Positions 53,352 to 61,226 of a stretch of DNA of 64,000 nt are shown one piece after another (within the stretch, counting starts at the first letter, position 1; each line of letters starts with the position of its first letter). The position numbers were made by a program, and so were the translations under genes. This DNA is from Natranaerofaba carboxydovora (GTDB lineage: Bacteria > Bacillota > Natranaerobiia > Natranaerobiales > Natranaerofabaceae): the NCBI RefSeq assembly GCF_022539405.1, contig NZ_CP054394.1:1242501-1306500 (forward strand). The letters are read 5' to 3'. The notes under the pieces were generated by a model that made no database searches, was not told the DNA's origin, and saw only the letters and a program-made list of their open reading frames with translations.

Positions 53352-53894
53352 TCACTTACAACTTGCTATAACATCATCTAAAAGCTCTTTTGCTTGTTTA
53401 ACCACATCGGGATTATTGCATTTTGCTCCTTTGAAATTTCGTTCTTTTTCTATCTCATGCGTTCCAAATCCGTCAAGATCATAGGCTACCATCATAGATT
53501 TAGCAAGGGGTTGATCAATTACCAAAAACCATTCTCTTTTTAACTTGTGGTTTTGAGGTAGGTAAATAAATTCAATGTTTGGGTGTTCTTTTAATTCATC
53601 ATCCTTCTCTCCAAAGATATATACCTTATCAACATTATCAGCTATTGTCAAAAAACGGTCCCATATATCCCTAGCTCTTGATACTTTCTGAAATCCTGCA
53701 TATACTACCGCTTCTGTTTTTTTCTTTAATAAAACTTGTTCCATGATGTAGCACATTTTCTCTAACTGCGGCACTTTAGTTTCATATTTTAGGGAGGTAG
53801 AATTCAACTTTTCTTCCCCTGCGTCTTTTCCTAACTTCTCTACCTCTCCATCTACCCTGGAAAAAATCTCTTCATACAATGAAACCTCTTTCAT
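53352..53894 (-). CDS. DICT-domain-like sensory protein
   Basis: A 180-residue protein. The core (YAGFQKVSRARDIWDRFLTI, then VDKVYIFGEKD, IEFIYLPQNHKLKREWFLVI and VAYDLDGF) resembles the DICT sensory domain found with diguanylate cyclases, two-component proteins and in light-related cyanobacterial and haloarchaeal regulators. No output domain is attached. It is the third gene of the cofG-cofH unit (14 nt after cofH), which makes a link to deazaflavin or light sensing plausible. AAAGGAGG precedes the ATG. The domain call is from pattern recognition only. Confidence 0.55.
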   Translation of the reverse strand: MKEVSLYEEIFSRVDGEVEKLGKDAGEEKLNSTSLKYETKVPQLEKMCYIMEQVLLKKKTEAVVYAGFQKVSRARDIWDRFLTIADNVDKVYIFGEKDDELKEHPNIEFIYLPQNHKLKREWFLVIDQPLAKSMMVAYDLDGFGTHEIEKERNFKGAKCNNPDVVKQAKELLDDVIASCK

Positions 53895-53908
53895 GGTCGC
53901 TACCTCCT

Positions 53909-55015
53909 TTAATAAATAGTTTTTCGTTCTCTTGGGGTACGCCCTAAATCCTTGATAATTCCTTCAATATGAACGGGAGTTAAAAATTCTCCGCTGGTAC
54001 CACCTGCCTCTCTTGTTATGCTCTCGCTGTAAAGAGTACCACCCAGGTCATTTGCGCCTGCCATTAAAGTCAACTGGGCAAACTTAGTCCCATATTTGAC
54101 CCAGGAGGTTTGAATATTATTGATATTATCTAGAAAAAGCCTGGCTATTGCTACCATCAACATATCCTCTCTGCCACTAGAAGGGCTTGTTACCAACCCT
54201 TCCTTATATAATTTTGTATTTTTAAAAACAAAAGAGAGGGGGATGAATTCTGTGAAAGTTTTATTTTCATCCTGTATATCTCTGATTATTTTTAAATGCT
54301 TGATTCGTTCTTCAATTGTTTCTATATGGCCGTACATAATTGTGGCTGAAGCTTTTAACCCAACACAACCTGCGGCTTTGATGGCTTCTATCCATTCGCG
54401 GGCACTAATTTTATCAGGGCAGATTTTGTCCCTTATATTATCATCAAGTATCTCTGCCGCTGTTCCTGGGATTGAATCCAGTCCCGCATCCTTTAGCATT
54501 TTGTATCCTTCTCTAAAGGTAAGTCTACTGTTACGTAATCCATGCTTTAACTCCTCCGGGGTTATACCGTGAATATGTAGTCCTGGTGCAGTCCTTTTGA
54601 TTTCCTCAATAACTTTTATATAATATTCAAGATCGAAATTAGGATGAAGCCCGCTGACAAGGCAAACTTCAGTTATCCCTTTGGAAAGGGATTTAATAAC
54701 AAGTCTTTTTATTTCGTCTATTGATAGTAAATAAGCATCTTTATCTTTACTTGAACGGCTATATCCACAAAATTTACAGCTGTTAACACACACATTGGTC
54801 AAATTAATATTGCGATTAACTACATATGTGACATCGTCCCCGGCTTTTTCTTGTCTTAAAAGGTCGGCCGCCTCTATTACTCGGTAGAAATTTTTGTCTT
54901 TTGCCCTGAAAAGTTTAGCTCCTTCTTCAATATTTAATCTTTCTTTTGCCATGGCTTTTTCAATAATCTCTTCAATCTCCTTGGTTTCAACTACCGGTTG
55001 AACAGCACTTTTCAT
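53909..55015 (-). CDS. cofH: F0 synthase subunit CofH (radical SAM)
   Basis: A 368-residue radical SAM enzyme. The 4Fe-4S motif is CVNSCKFCGY (C-x3-C-x2-C), preceded by VVNRNINLTN. The HGITPEELKHGL, DSIPGTAAEILDD, ICPDKISAREW and SATIMYGHIE segments are those of CofH, as opposed to MqnE/MqnC. With CofG it joins tyrosine and the diaminouracil intermediate to 7,8-didemethyl-8-hydroxy-5-deazariboflavin (F0), the chromophore of F420 and of some photolyases. It overlaps the end of cofG by 29 nt. Confidence 0.92.
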   Translation of the reverse strand: MKSAVQPVVETKEIEEIIEKAMAKERLNIEEGAKLFRAKDKNFYRVIEAADLLRQEKAGDDVTYVVNRNINLTNVCVNSCKFCGYSRSSKDKDAYLLSIDEIKRLVIKSLSKGITEVCLVSGLHPNFDLEYYIKVIEEIKRTAPGLHIHGITPEELKHGLRNSRLTFREGYKMLKDAGLDSIPGTAAEILDDNIRDKICPDKISAREWIEAIKAAGCVGLKASATIMYGHIETIEERIKHLKIIRDIQDENKTFTEFIPLSFVFKNTKLYKEGLVTSPSSGREDMLMVAIARLFLDNINNIQTSWVKYGTKFAQLTLMAGANDLGGTLYSESITREAGGTSGEFLTPVHIEGIIKDLGRTPRERKTIY

Positions 55016-55958
55016 CCAACCACCCCTCTCTTTCCATGCATTCCAAAACTTCTCTAGAAACCCACTTTTGGTTAATGTATCTTGGATAAACAGCTAATCT
55101 TTCTTTTAGCTTATTAGGAGCAAGCTCTTTTTCTAGCGACTTTATAGCAGGCCAGGCAAAATCAGGGTTAATATAGTCGTAGGTTATAGGTGATATTCCA
55201 CCAAGGTCCCTAACCCCACAGTCCAATAAATCCTTTATTTTCTCCAGGTTTGGGGGAACTTGGATCTTTATTTCTTCAGGCAGTATTTGTCGTGCTATAT
55301 GAACCGTCTGCTTTATTGTTTCATATTTAACCGGGGGCATCTTTTCACTTTTTATAGGCTGTATTATCACTTCTTGTATATGTGCATATTTCATGTGCAG
55401 CTTTTTGATGGCTAATAAACTATCTCTTCTATCCTTTTCTCTTTCGCCAATCCCGATTAGTAACCCGGTGGTAAAAGGAATTTTTAACTTGCCAGCGTTT
55501 TCAATAAATTTTAGCCGTTTTTGTGGAGACTTAGTAGGAGAGTATTTGTGAGCAGAAACCTCAGCCGTTGTTTCTAGCATAAGTCCCATGCTGGCATTAT
55601 ATCTAGCAATTGCACCAAGAGTATCTTTATCTATCAAACCTGGATTAGAGTGAGGGAGCAGACCAATCTTTAAAGCTTCTTTACAAATATCAAGGAGTAG
55701 CTCATAAATGCTTTCGTATCCCGTTTTTTGCCTTAGCTTTTCTTTAAAGCCATAAACACTATGAGGTTTTGAACCAAATGTAATAAGTACTTCTTTGCAA
55801 TCAGCTTTTTTTGCCTTTTGAAGAATTCTTTTAGCTTCTTTAAAATCCATAATATTTGCTTTTCTAATATCATCTTTAAAATTACAGTAATAACAGGTGT
55901 CACTGCAGGCAGTAGTCAAAGGCAAAAAAACGTTTTTTGAAAAAGTGATCTCAGGCAT
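54987..55958 (-). CDS. cofG: F0 synthase subunit CofG (radical SAM)
   Basis: About 323 residues. The radical SAM site is CSDTCYYC, followed by ADCKEVLITFGSKP, PHSNPGLI, GLMLETTAEVSAHKYSPTKS and LDCGVRDLGGISP, all typical of CofG. ATG 55958 is placed 9 nt after GGGAG; a TTG three codons upstream is too close to it. First gene of the unit, divergent from the B12-type regulator. No cofC, cofD, cofE or photolyase gene is visible in this window. Confidence 0.92.
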   Translation of the reverse strand: MPEITFSKNVFLPLTTACSDTCYYCNFKDDIRKANIMDFKEAKRILQKAKKADCKEVLITFGSKPHSVYGFKEKLRQKTGYESIYELLLDICKEALKIGLLPHSNPGLIDKDTLGAIARYNASMGLMLETTAEVSAHKYSPTKSPQKRLKFIENAGKLKIPFTTGLLIGIGEREKDRRDSLLAIKKLHMKYAHIQEVIIQPIKSEKMPPVKYETIKQTVHIARQILPEEIKIQVPPNLEKIKDLLDCGVRDLGGISPITYDYINPDFAWPAIKSLEKELAPNKLKERLAVYPRYINQKWVSREVLECMEREGWLDEKCCSTGS

Positions 55959-56000
55959 TAGGATCAACTCCCAATCAAACGGACTTAGTAAGTTTTGATA

Positions 56001-56054
56001 TTACATTGTGTGCATTGATTACATTATGTGCTTTGATTATATTGTATATCACGT
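56001..56054. promoter_or_regulatory. Three 18-bp direct repeats over the cofG promoter
   Basis: TTACATTGTGTGCATTGA (56001-56018) and TTACATTATGTGCTTTGA (56019-56036) match at 16 of 18 bases; a third, weaker copy runs 56037-56054. The third covers the -10 box, the second the probable start site and the first the early leader of the cofG transcript, so bound protein would repress cofG. Tandem direct repeats are also how CarH binds its operator. Confidence 0.7.
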
Positions 56055-56069
56055 ATTGTAATAATTCAA
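56041..56069 (-). promoter_or_regulatory. Promoter of the cofG-cofH-DICT unit
   Basis: On the minus strand TTGAAT (56064-56069), a 17-nt spacer, then TACAAT (56041-56046). Transcription would start near 56034, about 75 nt before the cofG start codon. Confidence 0.72.
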
Positions 56070-56089
56070 GAGTGAGATTTCATTTTGTT

Positions 56090-56118
56090 TAGATAAAATA
56101 TGCAAAATGTGATATAAT
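56090..56118 (+). promoter_or_regulatory. Promoter of the B12-type regulator gene
   Basis: A perfect TATAAT (56113-56118) with TG one base upstream (extended -10), and a weak -35, TAGATA, 17 nt before it. The box GTGATATA (56109-56116) overlaps this -10 and is the inverted form of the octamer in repeat 3. Confidence 0.65.
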
Positions 56119-56166
56119 TAAATAAAAGATAAACGAAAAAAGAAAGATAAACTGGAGGTATTAGTT

Positions 56167-57081
56167 TTGGCTGATTTTGCCACAAGACTAAAAAAGCTAA
56201 GGAAGGGTAATAACATTATGCAAAAAGAATTAGCCAAGGAATTAAATTTGGTCCAGACGACAATAGCCAATTATGAAAAAAATCTTAGATTTCCGAACCA
56301 GGAGAATTTAACCAAAATAGCAGATTATTTTAATGTTTCTTTAGATTATTTGCTAGGAAGAACAGACATAGCTGTAAATAGTTTAGAACTTCTAAAAGAA
56401 AACGAAAAAAAGATTAATGAATTAAATCTGGATAACCCCCACTCTTCTTTAATGGAGAGTTATTTGCAAGCATTACTAGAATGCAACAAAGAAAAAGCCA
56501 TCAATTTAATACACGAAGCTATAAAAGAGGGGATTTCTCTTGAAGATATTTATTTGTATGTTTTTGAGCCTGCCCTCAAAAAAATTGGTTATCTTTGGGA
56601 AAAGGCTGAAGTAACTGTAGATGAAGAGCATTATTGTACAGAACTAACAAAACAGCTCATGTCTAGGTTCTTTTCTTATATGAATAAGAATTCTACTAAA
56701 AATTATACTGTGGTTTCAGTTTCTGCCAGCGGAGAATCACATGATGTGGGCCTTAGGATGATAACAGATATTTTAGAGCTAGATGGTTGGAATGCATATT
56801 ACTTGGGGCCAAATACTCCAACAGAAAATATTATTAATGCAATTGCAAATAACAAGGCAGAAATTTTGGCTGTCTCTGTAACAATGCTTAACCATATAGA
56901 AACTGCTAAAAACTTGATAGAAGCTGTTCGAAATAATCCAAACAGTCAGGGGGTAAAAATACTGGTAGGTGGAAAAGCTTTTAACCAGAAACAAAATCTG
57001 TGGAAAAAAATTAGGGCCGATGGTTATTCTGACAGTCTAAAAAACGTGCGAAAAGTAGCTAATGAGTTAATTAACCAATGA
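56167..57081 (+). CDS. XRE-type regulator with CarH-like cobalamin light-sensor module
   Basis: A 304-residue protein. Residues 7-62 are an XRE/HTH_3 DNA-binding domain (MQKELAKELNLVQTTIANYE), not the MerR type of CarH/LitR. Residues about 95-170 form the four-helix B12 cap with W144-x9-E154-H155, the Wx9EH signature of CarH-type photoreceptors. From about 180 comes the B12-binding fold with E190-x-H192-x-x-G195, a later SxxL-like SVTML and the VGGKAF loop. In CarH, adenosylcobalamin gives dark tetramers on DNA, and light breaks them. The residue after Trp is Glu, where T. thermophilus CarH has the His that ligates cobalt after illumination. TTG start, GGAGG 8 nt upstream. Light sensing is inferred from motifs. 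Confidence 0.83.
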   Translation: MADFATRLKKLRKGNNIMQKELAKELNLVQTTIANYEKNLRFPNQENLTKIADYFNVSLDYLLGRTDIAVNSLELLKENEKKINELNLDNPHSSLMESYLQALLECNKEKAINLIHEAIKEGISLEDIYLYVFEPALKKIGYLWEKAEVTVDEEHYCTELTKQLMSRFFSYMNKNSTKNYTVVSVSASGESHDVGLRMITDILELDGWNAYYLGPNTPTENIINAIANNKAEILAVSVTMLNHIETAKNLIEAVRNNPNSQGVKILVGGKAFNQKQNLWKKIRADGYSDSLKNVRKVANELINQ

Positions 57082-57588
57082 TGTAAAAGTTTCTTGCAAA
57101 CTTAATAATTCTTGGAAAAATCCCATTATGACTATTCATCCTATTAAATTACTAATAATCAAATAAAGGCCAAATACCACTAACAGTGGTATTGCTACTT
57201 TGTAGTTTCAAAGCATAACTATTCCCTCCTTCCAATTTTAGATCCACTTATTATAATTCTATCTTATTATTCTCCAGTTTTCATGTTTAAAATTCCATTT
57301 CATTTCTTTTACTTATGCTGTAATTTTTTGCCTCCTATTCAAATTATAAGTAAAGTTATAAAACGGATAATAACCATTAAAATATTTACTTACATAATAA
57401 AATTATTAAAAAGGCTGAAAATTCACTACACCCTTTAACTTATTTTTGGGATCGATAGTTAGAGTAAATGTTTTGGGAATAAACCCCTGGTTGTACGGCA
57501 TAAGCATCTTTGCCTTTTTAAAACTGTGTGACACTCTCCGGCTTTTATAGATTTAGTCCCCGATGCTGTAAAATATATTTCTTCCTAT
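57082..57588. other. 507-bp intergenic region with hairpin and two tiny frames
   Basis: Between the B12-type regulator (plus) and addA (minus). A 9-bp hairpin AATACCACT / AGTGGTATT (57173-57193) is the only strong structure. Two tiny minus-strand frames exist: 57152-57247 (31 codons from GTG, ending SGIWPLFDY) and 57406-57507 (33 codons from ATG after AAAAGG, with GFIPKTFTLTIDPKNKLKG). Both read like plausible protein but may be decayed fragments. No convincing promoter. A lone CGGGGACTAAA near 57548-57558 resembles half of the palindrome at 351-389. Confidence 0.45.
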
Positions 57589-59271
57589 TCAACTTTCATC
57601 TATACTCACATATTCCCCTATTCTCGCAAAATATACCCCAAAGTCCCATACCTTTTCACCGGTTATAATTTCAAAAACTTCTTTATATACTTGAAGCTGT
57701 GGAAGATAAACCTCTGCATGCTGCGATAGCTCTTCTCCTGATTCTACTTCATCAACCCTATCAGTCTTATAATCAACAATAACCCATTTGCCCCTATCTT
57801 CTTCAGCCTGGGCTTTACCGTGTGAAGCCTCTGATGACTTATCCTTTTGATGAGATAAACTTGATTTTTGATACACAAGGTCCATGGTTCCAGAAAAGAG
57901 TATAGGAACATCTATGTTTTCACTATCTTTATCACCCAGGTTTTGACTGATATAATCATGCAGGTTTTCCTCTGGTTCTGTGCGAAGGTGAAATGGCACT
58001 TCTGTCTGAATGCCTGGTGAGTGATTAATTTGTGTAAATAGATCAGAAGATAAAAAAGTATCTATCATACTGTTAATAGTTTCTTTCTCCTGGGTAGTAT
58101 CTCTGTTTTCACCCAGGTGCTCTTTAAGAAGGCGCTTGACAAGCTCATGTTTTCTTTTTTCGCCAAATTTGTCTTTATCTTTTACGATAATTTCAAATGC
58201 CCTGTGAATGATATTTCCAAGAAGTGCTCCCTCTAGCTCATCTTGTGAACCAGCATCACTGGTAGAACTAACCTTTGTTTTTTTCTTTTGTAGATCAGTA
58301 GGAGCCTTGACCATGTAGGTGTTTTCTTTTAGTCTGGTAAGGTCATCTGAATTGAAGCTAGCATATAACTTTGTAAGATCTTCTGTTTGACCCTTTTCGC
58401 CTGACCCTATCCCGCTGCCGGCTTCTACCTCTCGGGTAGCTATTTCACCTTCTTTTTTATCTTTTTCCCCTTCATCCTTTGTTCCGGCCAATTCTTCTTT
58501 TGCAGGCAAAGACTCTATCTCTAGTTCTTTAATATCCTCATCGCTGTTTTCTATCAGGTCATGCCAGGGGTTTTTCTTTTTCACCTTGGGTTCTGCCACG
58601 TCACTAATTACTAATAGCTCCTCTGCCCTTGTTGCTGCTACGTATAGGAGTCTTGTTTCTTCACTTTGTTGATATTTTAGCTCTTCAGCTTTAATCTCTT
58701 CCCAATTCGGTGGGAAGGCTATCTCCTGGCGGCCAAAATTTCTTTGCCTAGAAAAGCTAAAGTACCCCCTTGGTTTATCCTCTAGTCTTTGGATATGTTT
58801 ACTCAAAAAATTCTTTGGGTCGACTTTCTTGCCAGGATTAGCTAGAAACACCACTCTTGCTTGAAGCCCTTTTGCCTTGTGGAGATTTAATAAACTGACA
58901 GAGCTTTCCTTTCTGGAGAATAGATCTAGCTCTTCTTCCGGGTTTTTTTCTAAAAGCTCTTTTAGCTTTTTCACCAGGGAAGGAAAATCAGTCTTCCCCT
59001 GGCTTTCAAGTTGTCTTGCGTACTCTAGCACCTGGTATAGATAAGCACACCTAGGCTCTTTCATCTCCTCTACAGTTAGCATCAGGGGATAGAGCCCAAG
59101 ATCATCAATTATCTTTTCTAGACATACCGCTGGTGAATAATTTAGTTTCCACTGGTGATATTTCCTGATTCTCTCAAAGGATTCTAAAAGACTATCAAGC
59201 CCTTTTATTTCGCCTCCCCCTTCTAGTTTCCTGGGTAGAAGATACTTAGCCTTCCTCCTTCCTCCTTGAAT
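57589..59271 (-). CDS. addA: AddA helicase-nuclease, C-terminal part (frameshifted)
   Basis: The second half of AddA in another frame. Open from 59271; the first ATG in it is 59082, so as a free-standing gene it would lack its beginning. It carries UvrD-type motifs (SLLNLHKAKGLQARVVFLAN, ETRLLYVAATRAEELLVI) and a RecB-type nuclease at the C-terminus (GTMDLVY, then WVIVDYKTDRVDE). A Lys/Glu-rich insert lies between. The frame joins the N-terminal part in the 59223-59271 overlap; a one-base loss near GGAAGGCTAAG, or loss of one unit of a GGAGGAA repeat, would explain it. Confidence 0.85.
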   Translation of the reverse strand: MQGGRRKAKYLLPRKLEGGGEIKGLDSLLESFERIRKYHQWKLNYSPAVCLEKIIDDLGLYPLMLTVEEMKEPRCAYLYQVLEYARQLESQGKTDFPSLVKKLKELLEKNPEEELDLFSRKESSVSLLNLHKAKGLQARVVFLANPGKKVDPKNFLSKHIQRLEDKPRGYFSFSRQRNFGRQEIAFPPNWEEIKAEELKYQQSEETRLLYVAATRAEELLVISDVAEPKVKKKNPWHDLIENSDEDIKELEIESLPAKEELAGTKDEGEKDKKEGEIATREVEAGSGIGSGEKGQTEDLTKLYASFNSDDLTRLKENTYMVKAPTDLQKKKTKVSSTSDAGSQDELEGALLGNIIHRAFEIIVKDKDKFGEKRKHELVKRLLKEHLGENRDTTQEKETINSMIDTFLSSDLFTQINHSPGIQTEVPFHLRTEPEENLHDYISQNLGDKDSENIDVPILFSGTMDLVYQKSSLSHQKDKSSEASHGKAQAEEDRGKWVIVDYKTDRVDEVESGEELSQHAEVYLPQLQVYKEVFEIITGEKVWDFGVYFARIGEYVSIDES

Positions 59272-61226
59272 CTATAAAGAGTGTTATCATCAATCCCGCA
59301 AAAAAGCCCCCGTAAAACTGCTGCCAGATAAACCTGGTTATCCGGCTCATTAAGTAAAGCTAGAAGCTTATATAACTCATGCAGTTCCTGGACTTCTCCC
59401 ATGGAGCTTCCCCCTGTCATGGCCACAGGTATTCCCTCGTCTTCTAGGGCTCTTGCGTACTTGTCCATCATAGCCCTGTACCTAAGTATGATCATGAAAT
59501 CTGCTGGTTGATAGCTTTCTTCTCCCCATGGGCACATGTCCAGCATTTTTCTAATAGACATTGCAATCTGGCGGGCGTTTTCCTCCACTACTTTTTCCTG
59601 ATTGGTAGCACCTGCCGGTACTTCAAGTTTTCTAACCCCAGTCATCCTAGCGTCTACACCTTCTGGATCTGTATTAGAGTCTGAGATAGGATCAGGAGTA
59701 ACAGTTTTGAGAGGAGTATGTTTTGCCTGGTATTTATTAAACTCTGGCGGCAGTAGCTTTTTGAAAACAGGGTCAAACCAGCTGCCAAGGCTATTAACCG
59801 AGCGAAAGTTAGTGGTAAGTTCTAGGACTTCCCCGCCTTTTTGTTCTAATAGATCTTTTACCAGATTATAGATATCTATATCAGCCCTACGAAAGCGATA
59901 GATGGACTGCTTGGGATCGCCCACTACAAATAATGAACCCGGATAGGGTGTTAGCTTTTGCCAGTCTTTTTCTTCTGTTTCCTTGCCCGTGAGATAAAAC
60001 ACGAGCTCTGACTGCAAAGGGTCAGTGTCTTGAAACTCATCTATCAATAAGGCCCTGTATCTCGTTTGAAAATATCGTCTAACTTCCGGGTAGTCTCTTA
60101 ACATATCCCGGGCCCTTAAAAGCAGGTCGTTGAAATTTAGATAAGAAGATTCTTCTCTTTTGGCACTGTAATATTTCACAGCAGGGATCAAAAACTGCAT
60201 AATCCGGTAGTGGCAGTATTCTTTCCATTTATTTAGCACAGGTACTATTATGTTTTCCCGAAGGTGGATGGCCTCGTCCCTTAGCTCTTTTGCCTTTTCT
60301 TTCTCTTGCCAGCGGTTAAGGGTAACGTCACTATTTTTCTTTACTCTATCGAACTGGCTAAGTAGGGCTACTATGTTCACCCCAGTGTTCATATCAAAGT
60401 AGCTAAAGTATCGTCTAGTCTTTAGTATCGCCTGTTGCAGTTTGTCATAGCCCTGTGATGGTTCTCTTTCTGGCATGTTTTTGGCCGCTTCTTCGATCAA
60501 AGGATTTAGCTTTTCTAGGGCAGCATTAAGATCCGGTGGTTCTAGCTCTTCATAATAAAAGTTTATATCGGGATAGCTAGAGAGCTCTTTAAAACTGTCT
60601 TTTAGCTTCTGGGGGTTAATTCCTATGCGGTCAAGACTATCTAAAAGCTCTATATTGTTAAGGCGCACATGAAATAAGAACTCTTCAAATATTTCGTCCT
60701 CAAGAGCTTCTTCTTCAAGCTCTTCTATCTCTTCAAAGTCAGGGTCTAGCCCGGTTTCAACCGGCCTTTCTTTTAATAAAGTTGAAGCAAAGGAATGAAT
60801 TGTCCCTATGAAGGCTTCGTCTAGCTCCTCAAGGGCCCTTTTTAGCCTGGCTTCTACTTGATATAGTTGATGGTCTTTTAATTCTGTTTTTGTCTGGTCT
60901 TCGGTGTCAAATTGCTCCCTGCTTCCGGCTTTTTCTTTGCTATCTGCCTGGTCCTCAGTTTTAGAGTTGTTACATGCTTTTGTATATGCTTTTTCTAGCT
61001 CGTTTTGAAACCTTTCTCTTAGCTCGGCGGCTGCTTTTCTTGTAAAGGTGATGGCGGCTATCTCGCCTGCCCTGTACTTTCCAGAGCTTATTAGTGAAGT
61101 CATCCTCTGTACCAGGCTTCTTGTCTTTCCTGAGCCTGCACCTGCTTCTACCAAGAAGTTACTGTCAACTTCTTTTTCAATTCTTTCCCTTACATTTTGG
61201 TCTGGCGGGGTTATTTTTTTATTCAT
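59223..61226 (-). CDS. addA: AddA helicase-nuclease, N-terminal part (frameshifted)
   Basis: A 667-residue stretch: Walker A EAGAGSGKTRSLVQRM, AITFTRKAAAELRERF, the Walker B LLIDEFQDTDPLQ and VVGDPKQSIYRFRRAD. It stops at TAG 59223 soon after DDNTLYRFKEEGGRL, well short of the usual about 1200 residues; the rest continues in another frame. AddAB degrades double-stranded ends and starts recombination repair. It overlaps the end of addB by 8 nt, with CAGGTGAG ahead of the ATG. Damage could be real or a sequencing artefact. Confidence 0.88.
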   Translation of the reverse strand: MNKKITPPDQNVRERIEKEVDSNFLVEAGAGSGKTRSLVQRMTSLISSGKYRAGEIAAITFTRKAAAELRERFQNELEKAYTKACNNSKTEDQADSKEKAGSREQFDTEDQTKTELKDHQLYQVEARLKRALEELDEAFIGTIHSFASTLLKERPVETGLDPDFEEIEELEEEALEDEIFEEFLFHVRLNNIELLDSLDRIGINPQKLKDSFKELSSYPDINFYYEELEPPDLNAALEKLNPLIEEAAKNMPEREPSQGYDKLQQAILKTRRYFSYFDMNTGVNIVALLSQFDRVKKNSDVTLNRWQEKEKAKELRDEAIHLRENIIVPVLNKWKEYCHYRIMQFLIPAVKYYSAKREESSYLNFNDLLLRARDMLRDYPEVRRYFQTRYRALLIDEFQDTDPLQSELVFYLTGKETEEKDWQKLTPYPGSLFVVGDPKQSIYRFRRADIDIYNLVKDLLEQKGGEVLELTTNFRSVNSLGSWFDPVFKKLLPPEFNKYQAKHTPLKTVTPDPISDSNTDPEGVDARMTGVRKLEVPAGATNQEKVVEENARQIAMSIRKMLDMCPWGEESYQPADFMIILRYRAMMDKYARALEDEGIPVAMTGGSSMGEVQELHELYKLLALLNEPDNQVYLAAVLRGLFCGIDDNTLYRFKEEGGRLSIFYPGN

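Noticed and set aside
50624-57081. A photolyase gene close to the F0 genes
   Set aside because: No reading frame in this stretch has photolyase motifs; any photolyase would lie outside the window.
59223-59271. Programmed ribosomal frameshift in addA
   Set aside because: No slippery X-XXY-YYZ heptamer followed by a clear pseudoknot or stem is visible in the overlap; an indel explains it more simply.
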